Assembly (NCBI GenBank): GCA_036006425.1 | Contig: DASYPQ010000024.1 | Location: 124,001-188,000 of the forward strand | Source: DASYPQ01 sp036006425 | GTDB taxonomy: Bacteria > Planctomycetota > UBA1135 > GCA-002686595 | Length of the DNA stretch: 64,000 nucleotides | Reading direction: 5' to 3' | In this document: positions 1 through 8,273 of the stretch, in pieces | Position numbering within the stretch: the first letter of the stretch is position 1 | Layout: each line of letters starts with the position of its first letter | Notes under the pieces: model-generated | Told to the model about the DNA's origin: nothing | The model's database searches: none | What the model saw: only the letters and a program-made list of their open reading frames with translations | Translations under genes and position numbers: made by a program

Positions 1-968
1 GCGTGCCGGAACTTGCGCCGGCGCCGCTCGAGGAGCTCGCCGAGGGGGATCCGCGCCAGCGCCTCGAGCTCGTCGAGAAGGACTTTCCGGACGGAGGCCG
101 CCGCTTCGGCCGGGGCGCGGTGGGCACCCCCGGGCGGCTCCGGGACGATCCCGTCGATCAGCCCGTGGCGCAAAAGGTCGGGCGCCGTCAGCCGGAGCGA
201 CTCGGCCGCGTCGGGCGTCCGCTCGCCGTCCTTCCACAGGATCGCGGCGCAGCCTTCGGGGCTGATCACCGAATAATAGGAGTGCTCCATCATGAGGACG
301 CGGTCGCCGATCCCGATGCCGAGCGCGCCGCCGGAACCGCCTTCGCCGATCACGAGCACGAGGATCGGGGTCTGGAGCTCGAGCATCTCGAGGATGTTCT
401 CCGCGATCGCCGCGGCCTGCCCGCGCTCCTCCGCGCCGATCCCGGGATAAGCCCCGGGCGTGTTGATCAGGCACACGATCGGGATCTTGAGCTTCGCTGC
501 GAGCCGCATCTTGCGCAGCGCCTTGCGGTAGCCCTCGGGGTGCGCGCACCCGAAGTTGAACGCCATCCGCTCCTTCGTCGTGCGCCCCTTGCGGTGCCCG
601 ACGAGCAGGAAGCGTCTCTCGCCGATCCGCGCGAGCCCGGTGAGGATCGCTTTGTCGTCCCCGAACACCTTGTCGCCGTGGAGCTCGATGAAGTCGTCCA
701 GGATCTTCTCGACGTAGTCGGTGACGACGGGGCGGTCGGTGTGGCGCGCGACGTTGACTCGTTCCCAGGCCGTCAAGTTCGCGTAGATCCGCTGGATCTC
801 GGCCGAGAGCCGCTTCTTGAGCGCGTCCACCTCGCTCGACAGATCGAGGTTCGTGCGCTGGTTGATCTCCTGCAGCTCGGCGAGCTGGGATTCGATCTCG
901 CGGATCGGGCGCTCGAACGCCATGCCGCTGGCGGTCGTGTCGCCCTTCGAACGCTGGGTGTCGGCCAT
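1..968 (-). CDS. accA: Acetyl-CoA carboxylase carboxyltransferase subunit alpha (3' end cut by window)
   Basis: Alpha half of the carboxyltransferase of acetyl-CoA carboxylase, which passes CO2 from biotinylated carrier protein to acetyl-CoA to make malonyl-CoA for fatty acid synthesis in the cytosol. 322 codons are present with no stop, so the last residues lie outside the window; the family is about 320 residues, so little is missing. A helical N-terminal arm (about residues 15-65) precedes a crotonase-fold core with KGRTTKER, NTPGAYPGIGAEERGQ and GEGGSGGALGIG, the last forming the oxyanion and CoA-binding part. The ATG at 968 begins MADTQRSKGD. It is divergent from purL, 101 bp away. Confidence 0.96.
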   Translation of the reverse strand, partial: MADTQRSKGDTTASGMAFERPIREIESQLAELQEINQRTNLDLSSEVDALKKRLSAEIQRIYANLTAWERVNVARHTDRPVVTDYVEKILDDFIELHGDKVFGDDKAILTGLARIGERRFLLVGHRKGRTTKERMAFNFGCAHPEGYRKALRKMRLAAKLKIPIVCLINTPGAYPGIGAEERGQAAAIAENILEMLELQTPILVLVIGEGGSGGALGIGIGDRVLMMEHSYYSVISPEGCAAILWKDGERTPDAAESLRLTAPDLLRHGLIDGIVPEPPGGAHRAPAEAAASVRKVLLDELEALARIPLGELLERRRRKFRH

Positions 969-1057
969 CGCGGGTCTCTGCGGGAGAGCGTAGCGCGCCG
1001 GCGCGGCGCGACAAAGCCGCGGACGCGCGGCGGCCTGGACTTGCGCGTTCCCGCCGC

Positions 1058-1063
1058 TATCTT
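1058..1063 (+). promoter_or_regulatory. Putative -10 box of purL (leaderless)
   Basis: TATCTT lies only 6 nt before the purL ATG (1070), so a transcript starting the usual 6-7 nt downstream would begin at or next to the start codon. No Shine-Dalgarno sequence fits between. The same arrangement recurs at many starts in this window. No convincing -35 box. Confidence 0.45.
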
Positions 1064-1069
1064 CGGGCA

Positions 1070-4036
1070 ATGATCGCCTCGAGGACGCGTTCCTCCTCCC
1101 CCGCGACGGGCGCGGCGGCGAATGCGTGGCGCGTCGAAGTCTTCCGCCGCGCGGACCTTTCCGATCCGGACGGCGAGCGCTTGATCGCGGCGTTGACCGA
1201 AATCGGCGTCGCCGGCGTCGTCCGCGCCCGCGCCGGCAAGGGCTACCTGCTCCCCGGGACGCTCGCGCGCGCGGACGTCGACCGCGTCTGCCGCGAGCTG
1301 CTCGCCGACCCGGTGCTCGACGAGGCGCGCATCACGGCGCCGGGCGAGTCGCCCGCGACGCCGTCGCGGGGCGCGCAGCGGATCCTCGTCTCGAAGAAGC
1401 CCGGCGTGATGGACCCCGTTGCACTGACCGTCGCGCGCGCGCTGCGCCGCATCGGGCTCGTCGCCGAGGATTCGATCCCGGTCGCCACGTTCCAGGCCTG
1501 GGAGCTCGAAGGCCCCGCCCGTCTCGCCCGCGCGACGCTCGAGCACATCGGCCGCGAAATCCTCTCCAACGAGGTGATCGAGGACCTGCACCTCGACGAC
1601 GACGCGCTGAAGATCGCGCTGCCGCCGGCTAGCCCGAGGCACGGCGTCGTGCACGTCGCGCTCGGCGCGGCCGACGACGAGCGACTGCTCGCGATCAGCC
1701 GCGACGGCGCGCTCTCGCTCTCGCTCGTCGAGATGCGCGCGATCCGCGACCACTACAAGGCGCAGGGCCGCGAGCCGACGATCGCCGAGCTCGAGACGAT
1801 CGCGCAGACGTGGAGCGAGCACTGCAAGCACAAGACCTTCTGCGGCGTGATCGAGTTCCGCGGCGAGCGGATCGACAACCTCCTCAAGCACACGATCAAG
1901 GCCGCGACGCTCGAGCTCGCGAAGCCCTGGTGCGTCAGCGTCTTCCACGACAATGCCGGGGTGATCGCGTTCGACCGCGGGCAGGACCTCGCGTTCAAGG
2001 TCGAGACGCACAACCACCCGAGCGCGCTCGATCCGTACGGCGGCGCGGGGACCGGCGTCGGCGGGGTCATCCGCGACATCCTCGGCGTCGGCCTCGGCGC
2101 GCGGCCGATCGCGAACACGGACGCGTTCTTCGTCGGACCCGTCGATCTCCCGCCCGAGAAGCTGCCGAAAGGCTGCCTCCATCCGCGGCGCATCCTGCGC
2201 GGCGTCGTCGCGGGCGTGCGCGACTACGGCAACCGGATGGGGATCCCCACGGTCGACGGCGGCGTCTGGTTCCACGAGGGCTACGTCGGGAACCCGCTCG
2301 TCTACTGCGGGACCGTCGGCATCCTGCCGCACTGGGCGGCGGAGAAGTCCGTGGAGGCGGGCGACCTGATCCTGCTGGTCGGCGGGAGGACCGGCCGCGA
2401 CGGGATCCACGGCGCGACGTTCTCCTCCGCCGAGCTGCACGAGGACTCCGAGACGCTCTCCGGTACGGCGGTGCAGATCGGCGACGCGATCGCGGAGAAA
2501 CGCGTGCTCGACGCTCTGCTCCAGGCGCGCGACCGGCGCCTCTACCGCGGCGTCACCGACTGCGGCGCGGGCGGCCTCTCGTCGGCGGTCGGCGAGATGG
2601 CGGAAGCGACCGGCGCGGAGGTCGACCTCGACACGGTGCCGCTCAAGTACCCGGGTCTCGCGCCGGAGGAGATCTGGATCAGCGAAGCGCAGGAGCGGAT
2701 GGTCCTCGCCGTGCCGCCCGAGAAGCTCGCGGAGATCCTCGCCGTGTTCCGCGCCGAGGACTGCGAGGCGACCGTCATCGGGAAGTTCGTCGCGACCGGC
2801 CGGCTCGCGCTGCGCGACCACGGCGAGGTCGTCGGCGACCTCGATCTCCGCTTCCTCCACGACGGGACGCCGCGCCCGGTGCGCAAAGCGAGCTTCACGC
2901 CGCCCTCGCTCCCCGATCCGGGCTGCCCGGCACCGGCGTCGGCGGGCCTCGACCACGCGCGCGCCTGCCTCGCGCTCCTCGCCTCGCCCGACATCGCGAG
3001 CAAGGAGTGGATCGTGCGCCAGTACGACCACGAGGTGCAGGGCATGGCGGTCCAGAAGGCGCTCGCCGGCGCGCGGAAGGACGCGCCCGGCGACGCGGCG
3101 GTCCTGAAGCCGCTCCCGGATTCGCCGATGGGAGCCGCGATCGCCTGCGGCGCCTCGCCGCGCTACGGCGCGCTCGACCCCGCGGCGATGGCGCTCGCCG
3201 CGATCGACGAGGCCCTGCGCAACGCCGTCGCGGTCGGCGGCGACCCGGACCGGACCGCGATCCTCGACAACTTCTCCTGGGGGAACTGCGACAAGGAGGA
3301 CCGCCTGGGATCCCTCGTCCTCGCCGCCAAGGCGTGCAAGGAGGCGGCGCTCGCCTACGGCACCCCCTTCATCTCGGGGAAGGACAGCCTGAACAACGAG
3401 TACCGCGTCGGCGGGGAGAGTCGTTCGATCCCCCCGACCCTCCTCATCTCGGCGCTCGCGATCGTGCCCGACGTCGCGCGCACGGTCAGCATGGACCTGA
3501 AGGCGCCCGGATCACGGCTCTACCTCGTCGGGAGCACCGGCGCGGACCTCGGCGGCTCGCACTACCTCGACCTCCTCGGTCTCGAAGGCGGCCGGGTCCC
3601 CCGCCCGGACCTCCAGCTCGCCCCGAAGCTCCTCCGCGCGGTCCACGCGGCGATCCGCGCCGGAACTGTGCGCGCCTGCCACGACCTCTCCGAGGGCGGG
3701 CTCGCCGTCGCCGCCGCCGAGATGGCGTTCGGGGGCGCGCTCGGGCTCGAGCTCGACCTCGGGAAGGTCGTCCTCGAGCTCCCGCCTGCCCGCGAAAAAG
3801 CCTTCGATCCCGACGCGACACGCTTGTATTCGCAGTCTTGTTCCCGTTTCCTGATCGAGGTCGCAGAGGGGTCCGCGGCCGCGTTCGAACGCGCGCTCTC
3901 CGGTCTCCCCTGCGCCGCGATCGGCAGGACGACGACGGACGGAAGGCTCCGCATCCGCGGAAGCCACGGCGGCGTCCTGGTCGACCTCGACGTCGAAGAG
4001 CTGCGCCGCGCGTTCCTCGGAAGCTTCCAGGGATGA
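1070..4036 (+). CDS. purL: Phosphoribosylformylglycinamidine synthase, PurS-PurS-PurL fusion
   Basis: Converts FGAR to FGAM with ATP and ammonia, fourth step of de novo purine synthesis; ammonia comes from the glutaminase PurQ encoded next. At 988 residues it is longer than small PurL (about 740) and shorter than large PurL (about 1300). Residues about 20-90 (RVEVFRRADLSDPDGE, ELLADPVLDE) and about 103-178 (RILVSKKPGVMDP, ILSNEVIED) each resemble a PurS subunit. The PurL body follows, with the SEHCKHKTF signature (His251), ETHNHPSALDPYGGAGTGVGG and a C-terminal repeat of the PurM-like fold. No separate purS is visible. The ATG at 1070 directly follows a -10-like box. PurQ starts 34 bp downstream. 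Confidence 0.95.
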   Translation: MIASRTRSSSPATGAAANAWRVEVFRRADLSDPDGERLIAALTEIGVAGVVRARAGKGYLLPGTLARADVDRVCRELLADPVLDEARITAPGESPATPSRGAQRILVSKKPGVMDPVALTVARALRRIGLVAEDSIPVATFQAWELEGPARLARATLEHIGREILSNEVIEDLHLDDDALKIALPPASPRHGVVHVALGAADDERLLAISRDGALSLSLVEMRAIRDHYKAQGREPTIAELETIAQTWSEHCKHKTFCGVIEFRGERIDNLLKHTIKAATLELAKPWCVSVFHDNAGVIAFDRGQDLAFKVETHNHPSALDPYGGAGTGVGGVIRDILGVGLGARPIANTDAFFVGPVDLPPEKLPKGCLHPRRILRGVVAGVRDYGNRMGIPTVDGGVWFHEGYVGNPLVYCGTVGILPHWAAEKSVEAGDLILLVGGRTGRDGIHGATFSSAELHEDSETLSGTAVQIGDAIAEKRVLDALLQARDRRLYRGVTDCGAGGLSSAVGEMAEATGAEVDLDTVPLKYPGLAPEEIWISEAQERMVLAVPPEKLAEILAVFRAEDCEATVIGKFVATGRLALRDHGEVVGDLDLRFLHDGTPRPVRKASFTPPSLPDPGCPAPASAGLDHARACLALLASPDIASKEWIVRQYDHEVQGMAVQKALAGARKDAPGDAAVLKPLPDSPMGAAIACGASPRYGALDPAAMALAAIDEALRNAVAVGGDPDRTAILDNFSWGNCDKEDRLGSLVLAAKACKEAALAYGTPFISGKDSLNNEYRVGGESRSIPPTLLISALAIVPDVARTVSMDLKAPGSRLYLVGSTGADLGGSHYLDLLGLEGGRVPRPDLQLAPKLLRAVHAAIRAGTVRACHDLSEGGLAVAAAEMAFGGALGLELDLGKVVLELPPAREKAFDPDATRLYSQSCSRFLIEVAEGSAAAFERALSGLPCAAIGRTTTDGRLRIRGSHGGVLVDLDVEELRRAFLGSFQG

Positions 4037-4070
4037 GCGCGCGCACGAGAAAGTCCGCGAACCCGAAGAG

Positions 4071-4853
4071 ATGAGCGCCACGCGAGCCCTGGTCCTGCGC
4101 GCCGCAGGGATCAACTGCGACGGGGAGACCGTGCGCGCGCTCGAGCTCGCCGGAGCGCGCACGGATCTCGTGCACCTCGAGCGCGTGCTCGAGGATCCTG
4201 CGCGGCTCGACGCGTTCTCACTGCTCGTCCTCCCCGGCGGGTTCAGCTACGGCGACGACGTCGCGGCCGGCCGGATCTTCGGATTCGAGCTGCGTCACGG
4301 GCTCGCGCGCGAGCTCCGCGCCTTCGTCGCGCGCGGCGGATTCGTGCTCGGCGTCTGCAACGGCTTCCAGGTCCTCGTCGACACGGGCCTGCTCGAGGTC
4401 GACGCCGGCGCGCGCACGATCGCGCTCGCGAACAACAAGTCGGCCCGCTTCGAATGCCGCTGGATCACGCTCCGCGCGGAGAAGAGCGCCTGCCCGTGGC
4501 TCGTCGCGGGCGAAGTGTTCCCCGCGCCGATCGCGCACGGAGAAGGTCGGCTCATGGTGCGCGACGCCGCCGCCCTCGCGCGCCTCGAGCGGAACGGACA
4601 GGTCGCGCTGCGCTACGTCCGCGAGGACGGCACGAGCGCGCGCGGCTTCCCCGACAACCCGAACGACTCGGTCGCCGACATCGCCGGGCTCTGCGACTCC
4701 ACCGGTCGTGTGCTCGGATTGATGCCGCACCCCGAGCGCAACCTCTCCCCTTGGAACCACCCGCACTGGACGCGCCTGCCCGCGCGCGCCGAGGGAGAAG
4801 GACTCTCCTTCTACCGCCGGCTCGTCGACGCGGCCTCGCTCGCGCCGGTGTGA
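4071..4853 (+). CDS. purQ: Phosphoribosylformylglycinamidine synthase glutaminase subunit
   Basis: Class I glutamine amidotransferase that hydrolyses glutamine and channels ammonia to PurL. 260 residues, within the family range. The nucleophile is Cys96 in GVCNGFQVL, and the His/Glu pair is His220/Glu222 in MPHPERN. LPGGFSYGDDVAAGRIF near residue 50 is the usual PurQ N-terminal signature and HGEGRLM lies before the C-terminal third. The gene sits 34 bp after purL on the same strand, almost certainly in one transcript with it. Confidence 0.95.
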   Translation: MSATRALVLRAAGINCDGETVRALELAGARTDLVHLERVLEDPARLDAFSLLVLPGGFSYGDDVAAGRIFGFELRHGLARELRAFVARGGFVLGVCNGFQVLVDTGLLEVDAGARTIALANNKSARFECRWITLRAEKSACPWLVAGEVFPAPIAHGEGRLMVRDAAALARLERNGQVALRYVREDGTSARGFPDNPNDSVADIAGLCDSTGRVLGLMPHPERNLSPWNHPHWTRLPARAEGEGLSFYRRLVDAASLAPV

Positions 4854-4915
4854 TCCGCATCCCCCTCCCGCCCAATCATCGAAACCCAGCCCCCCGAAAG
4901 TCGGACGACATCACC

Positions 4916-5311
4916 ATGCGCACTTCGCACCGCCTCCTCGCCATCCCGCTCTTGATCACCGCCGCGTCGCTCTCGAGCTGCGCGGCCATCGCCGTCGGCG
5001 CCGCCGCCGTCGTCGTCAGCCAGGACGTGCTCGACAACAACGTCTACGTCGCGACACTCGACCGCGGCCCGGACCAGGTCTGGGCGTCCGCCAAGGTCGC
5101 GCTGAACCACGCCAGCATGAAGCCGATCGACGCGCAGGACGACATGCGCAAGGCGACGGCGACGATCGACGATGCGACCGTGACCGTCAGCGTCGAGACC
5201 TACGACTTGAACCGGAGCACGCTGCGCGTCTCGGCCAAGAAGTACGGCGTGAACAACGGCCAGATCGCGAAGATGGTCTACGACAAGATCCTGAACGAGA
5301 TCGAGCACTAG
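4916..5311 (+). CDS. Small lipoprotein, DUF3568-like
   Basis: 131-residue exported protein. The N-terminus MRTSHRLLAIPLLITAASLS followed by SCAAIAVGAAAVVV is a lipoprotein signal with the cysteine near residue 21. The mature part (DNNVYVATLDRGPDQVWASA, then KATATIDDATVTVSVE) fits the DUF3568-type pattern of short lipoproteins in which a beta-rich domain follows a glycine/alanine hydrophobic stretch. Function unknown; a cell-envelope location is inferred. The ATG at 4916 is chosen because it begins the signal peptide; the open frame continues upstream only as an out-of-frame shadow of purQ. It follows purQ by 62 bp and may be read through from it. Confidence 0.75.
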   Translation: MRTSHRLLAIPLLITAASLSSCAAIAVGAAAVVVSQDVLDNNVYVATLDRGPDQVWASAKVALNHASMKPIDAQDDMRKATATIDDATVTVSVETYDLNRSTLRVSAKKYGVNNGQIAKMVYDKILNEIEH

Positions 5312-5319
5312 GGCTCGGG

Positions 5320-5826
5320 CTAGCTCCGGACATCCGTCGCGTCGGCGCGCTCGTGCGAGCCGAGCGCGGCGTCGACCTTCCGCGCGCGCTTGCGGCTGCA
5401 CGCGCGGCAGAATCCCTTGAGCCGGTGCTCGTGACCGACGAGCTGGAAGCCCTTCTTCCGGCACGCTTCGGCCTGCAGCTCCTCGATGCGGTCGTCGTGG
5501 AACTCCTCGATCCGGCCGCACTCGAGACAGACCATGTGGTCGTGGTGCGGATGTCCGAGCACGTGCTCGTACAGGAGCTCGCCGCGCCCGGTGTCGAGCG
5601 CCTGGACGAAGTGGCCTTCGACGAGGAGCGCGAGCGTCCGGTAGACGGTCGCGCGCGAGACGCGGGCACCGGGCTCCGCGGCGAGCCAGCGGTACAGCTG
5701 CTCGGCGCTGAAATGCTCGTGCGTGGCGAAACTGCGGTCGAAGATGCGGCGGCGCTGCGACGTCAGCTTCAACGATCGCGTGCGCAGGAAGAGCTCGAAG
5801 CGCTTGACGATCGTGTCGTGCTTCAC
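5320..5826 (-). CDS. Fur-family transcriptional regulator
   Basis: 168-residue metal-dependent repressor of the Fur/PerR/Zur family. A winged helix fills residues 1-85 (TSQRRRIFDRSF, SRATVYRTLALLVEGHFV) and the dimerisation/metal domain follows, with HPHHDHMVCLECGRIEEFHD. Two CxxC pairs (CLEC and CRAC) indicate a structural zinc. Which metal or peroxide it senses cannot be told from the sequence. The GTG start at 5826 overlaps the TGA of purD in a GTGA tetranucleotide, so the two are probably translationally coupled. The tail after CRAC is basic and low-complexity. Confidence 0.9.
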   Translation of the reverse strand: MKHDTIVKRFELFLRTRSLKLTSQRRRIFDRSFATHEHFSAEQLYRWLAAEPGARVSRATVYRTLALLVEGHFVQALDTGRGELLYEHVLGHPHHDHMVCLECGRIEEFHDDRIEELQAEACRKKGFQLVGHEHRLKGFCRACSRKRARKVDAALGSHERADATDVRS

Positions 5827-7271
5827 GGCGGCGAGCCGCCCGGCGCAGGGCGTTTCTCCTGGAAGCCGGACGCGTGCCGCGCGGGGCGCGGAGGAGGTGC
5901 GCCCGCGCGGCGGCCGGGCCCGGCGGAGTTCGCCGCGGGTCCCGCCCCGGGCTCGAAGGAGCCGTCGTCGCCTTCGACGTCGACCGGGATCGGGCGCGCG
6001 GCGACGCGCAGGCCGATGTCGTGCCGGCACTGCTTGCCGTGGAAGGCGATGCGGTCGTACGCGGAGTAGGCGCGCGCGCGCGCCTCGTCGAGCGCCGCGC
6101 CGAGCGCCGTCACGCAGAAGACGCGCCCTCCGGCGGTGACGAGATCGCCGTCCCGCTGGCGCGCGGTCCCGGCGTGGAAGACGACGGCGTCCTCGACCTC
6201 GTCCGCGGACTCGACGCCGCTGATCGGGTCGCCCTTGCGGGGATTCGCGGGGTAGCCCTCCGCCGCGGCGACGACGCCGACGCAGACGCGGGGATCCCAG
6301 TCCGGCGCCTCGATCGACGCGAGCTCGCCCTTCGCGGTCGCGAGCAGGATCGCGAGGAGGTCGCCCTTCAGGCGGCGGACGAGCGCCTGGGCTTCCGGGT
6401 CGCCGAAGCGCGCGTTGAACTCGAGAACCTTCGGTCCGGACTCGGTGATCATCAGGCCCGCGTAGAGCACGCCGCGGAAGTCGATCTCCTCGCGGCGCAG
6501 GGCGTGGACCGCGGGGACGAGCACGCGCTGCTCGATCTGGCGCTGGAGGCGGCGCGTGAGCATCGGGACCGGCGAGTAGACGCCCATGCCGCCGGTGTTC
6601 GGGCCGGTGTCGCCGTCGCCGAGCTGCTTGTGGTCGACGACGGGCTCGAGGATCAGGATCGTCTCGCCGTCGGTGATCGCGAGGACGCTCGCTTCCTCGC
6701 CGACGAGGAATTCCTCGACGACGATCTTCGCGCCCGCGGAGCCGAGCGACTTGTTCTCCATGATCGCGTCGACGGCGGCGCACGCGGAGCGCGCGTCGGC
6801 GCAGACGAACACTCCCTTGCCGGAGGCGAGGCCGTCGGCCTTGACGACCTGCGGCCAGGTCGTGCAGCCCTCGAGGTACGACTTCGCGGCGCCGGAGCGG
6901 TCGAAGCGGCGGTCCGTCGCGCACGGGATCTTGTGGCGCTCGAGCAGCTCCTTCGCGAAGACCTTGGAGCCTTCGATGCGCGCGCCCGCGGCGCCCGGGC
7001 CGAAGGCGAGGATGTTCACGGCGCGGAGCTTGTCGGCGAGACCGAGGCAAAGCGGCTCTTCCGGCCCGATGACGACGAGGTCGACGGCTTCGCGCTGCGC
7101 GAGCTTGACGAGACCGGCGACGTCGTTCGCCTGCACCGCGGTGTTCTTCGCGTGCTGCGCGGTGCCGGGGTTTCCGGGAGCGCACAGGATCTCGGGCGCG
7201 AGCGGGGACTGGGCGAGTTTCCAGACGAGCGCGTGCTCGCGACCTCCGCCGCCGACGACGAGAACTTTCAT
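5823..7271 (-). CDS. purD: Phosphoribosylamine-glycine ligase
   Basis: GAR synthetase, second step of purine synthesis, joining glycine to phosphoribosylamine with ATP. It begins MKVLVVGGGGREHALVWKLA, the PurD signature, and continues with an ATP-grasp domain (FGPGAAGARIEGSK, SLGSAGAKIVVEEFLVGEEA, NTGGMGVYSPVP, VLEFNARFGDPEAQA). The family normally ends near CRHDIGLRVA; here about 55 extra residues rich in Pro, Ala, Gly and Arg follow, a low-complexity tail of unknown value. Its TGA overlaps the GTG of the Fur-family gene. Probably monocistronic at its 5' end, with an upstream region shared with the tRNA genes. Confidence 0.95.
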   Translation of the reverse strand: MKVLVVGGGGREHALVWKLAQSPLAPEILCAPGNPGTAQHAKNTAVQANDVAGLVKLAQREAVDLVVIGPEEPLCLGLADKLRAVNILAFGPGAAGARIEGSKVFAKELLERHKIPCATDRRFDRSGAAKSYLEGCTTWPQVVKADGLASGKGVFVCADARSACAAVDAIMENKSLGSAGAKIVVEEFLVGEEASVLAITDGETILILEPVVDHKQLGDGDTGPNTGGMGVYSPVPMLTRRLQRQIEQRVLVPAVHALRREEIDFRGVLYAGLMITESGPKVLEFNARFGDPEAQALVRRLKGDLLAILLATAKGELASIEAPDWDPRVCVGVVAAAEGYPANPRKGDPISGVESADEVEDAVVFHAGTARQRDGDLVTAGGRVFCVTALGAALDEARARAYSAYDRIAFHGKQCRHDIGLRVAARPIPVDVEGDDGSFEPGAGPAANSAGPGRRAGAPPPRPARHASGFQEKRPAPGGSPP

Positions 7272-7375
7272 GGAGCTGGGTGCTGGATCCGGATCGCAGC
7301 GCGGCGCGATAGGCTACACGTACGCGGTGGCAGGGCAAGCTGGCGCCGGAACTCGCGTGCGCGGAGCGACGGCGC

Positions 7376-7381
7376 TAGGCT
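7376..7381 (+). promoter_or_regulatory. Putative -10 box of the tRNA-Pro/tRNA-Arg unit
   Basis: TAGGCT lies 12 nt before the first base of tRNA-Pro, the same hexamer found just upstream of several protein genes in this window. It would start transcription about 6 nt before the mature tRNA. Confidence 0.4.
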
Positions 7382-7393
7382 CGGCGCACCCTC

Positions 7394-7469
7394 CGGGGAG
7401 TACCTCAGCTGGTAGAGGCGGAGCTTTGGGTGCTCCGAGTCGTGGGTTCAAATCCCATCTCCCCGACCA
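7394..7469 (+). tRNA. tRNA-Pro (anticodon UGG)
   Basis: 76-nt cloverleaf with CGGGGAG pairing to CTCCCCG in the acceptor stem, anticodon stem GGAGC/GCTCC around loop TTTGGGT (anticodon TGG, decodes CCA), T-arm containing GGTTCAAAT, discriminator A and an encoded CCA at 7467-7469. It lies 30 bp before tRNA-Arg and is probably co-transcribed with it. Confidence 0.97.
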
Positions 7470-7499
7470 GCCTTCCCGAGGTCCTTTCCGCGGGAGCGA

Positions 7500-7576
7500 G
7501 CGCCCGTAGCTCAGCTGGATAGAGCATCGGATTTCTAATCCGAGGGTCGCAGGTTCGAGTCCTGCCGGGCGCGCCA
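7500..7576 (+). tRNA. tRNA-Arg (anticodon UCU)
   Basis: 77-nt cloverleaf with acceptor GCGCCCG/CGGGCGC, D-arm AGCTCAGCTGGATAGAGC, anticodon stem TCGGA/TCCGA around TTTCTAA (anticodon TCT, decodes AGA), T-loop GGTTCGAGTCC, discriminator G and an encoded CCA at 7574-7576. The toxin gene begins 24 bp downstream, a typical accessory-gene position, but no duplicated tRNA 3' end was found in the following sequence. Confidence 0.97.
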
Positions 7577-7600
7577 CTCGTCGATCACGGAAGACCTCGC

Positions 7601-8197
7601 TTGCCGCTCGCCGACCATCCGGAGTTCGCCCGTCTCCTGAGGAGTCTCAAGAGCTCCTCTCCCACCATCCCTTGGAAGGGGCCCTGCTACCGCGTCGCCG
7701 CCGAGCAGTGGGCGCGTTCCGAGGACCTCTTCAGCGGAGAAGGCGCGCGCAAGATCGGCGGTCGCTGGAACCGACCCGGGATCGCCGCCGCGTACGCGTC
7801 GCTCGACGTCCACGCGGCGATGAGCGAGTGGCTCGCGCAGATGAAGCGCGCCGGCATCTCGCCGAAACGAGCGATGCCGTTCGTCGTCGGTTGGGGTGAC
7901 GCGAGACTCCAGAGAGTGCTGGATGTCGCGGACGCCGCGCTCCTTCGGCACCTGAAGCTCGGCAAGAAGGCGCTCCTCGAAGCGGACTGGACGGCTGAGA
8001 ACCTGGAGGGCAAGGAGAGCCTTCCCCAGGCACTGGGAAGAGCCGCAGTGCGATGCCGCTACGAGGGTCTCCTCGTGCCCTCGGCCGTCACGCGCGCGCG
8101 CAACCTGGTGATCTTCCCGGCGGCCCTCCGGATCGGCAGCCGGTTGACGTCCCACGGGCTGATGGGCCTCCCGCGGCCTCCGCGACGGCCTCGGTGA
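7601..8197 (+). CDS. RES-domain toxin of a RES/Xre toxin-antitoxin pair
   Basis: 198-residue RES-domain protein. Members of this family act as toxins that degrade cellular NAD+. The hallmark features are visible: YRVAAEQW near residue 30, FSGEGARKIGGRWNRPG with the GGRWN box, AAAYASLD followed by SEWL, and NLVIFPAALRIG near the C-terminus. The track supports a TTG start at 7601, 24 bp after tRNA-Arg; no clear ribosome-binding site precedes it. The cognate Xre-type antitoxin lies downstream, the reverse of the usual antitoxin-first order. The C-terminus (LPRPPRRPR) is basic and probably disordered. The family call is firm, the activity is inferred. Confidence 0.88.
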   Translation: MPLADHPEFARLLRSLKSSSPTIPWKGPCYRVAAEQWARSEDLFSGEGARKIGGRWNRPGIAAAYASLDVHAAMSEWLAQMKRAGISPKRAMPFVVGWGDARLQRVLDVADAALLRHLKLGKKALLEADWTAENLEGKESLPQALGRAAVRCRYEGLLVPSAVTRARNLVIFPAALRIGSRLTSHGLMGLPRPPRRPR

Positions 8198-8198
8198 A

Positions 8199-8221
8199 AC
8201 TTCCGGAAGTTTTTCCGGAAA
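8199..8221. promoter_or_regulatory. Tandem TTCCGGAA palindromes, candidate antitoxin operator
   Basis: Two perfect palindromes, ACTTCCGGAAGT (8199-8210) and TTTCCGGAAA (8212-8221), share the core TTCCGGAA with centres 12 bp apart. They begin immediately after the toxin stop codon and lie 53 bp before the antitoxin ATG. Paired palindromes at this spacing are what a dimeric Xre repressor would bind; autoregulation is inferred. Confidence 0.55.
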
Positions 8222-8273
8222 TTCCCCGAGATCGAGGGTGGGCTAGCGGCTGGAAAGGGCGACAATTCCGACC

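Noticed and set aside
969..1069. Purine riboswitch or other structured leader upstream of purL
   Set aside because: The gap is only 101 bp shared with accA, the -10-like box lies 6 nt from the ATG, and no purine-aptamer pattern is visible.
3..1073. Long plus-strand open frame over the accA region
   Set aside because: It is the antisense shadow of accA; composition is Arg/Asp/Ala-rich with no domain, as expected in high-G+C DNA.
1810..4074. 754-codon plus-strand frame inside purL
   Set aside because: Out-of-frame shadow of purL, dominated by Arg, Pro and Gly.
4454..4915. Upstream extension of the small lipoprotein frame
   Set aside because: The extension is an out-of-frame reading of purQ; the signal peptide starts at 4916.
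5874..7415. 513-codon plus-strand frame opposite purD
   Set aside because: Antisense of a well-recognised purD gene and running into the tRNA.
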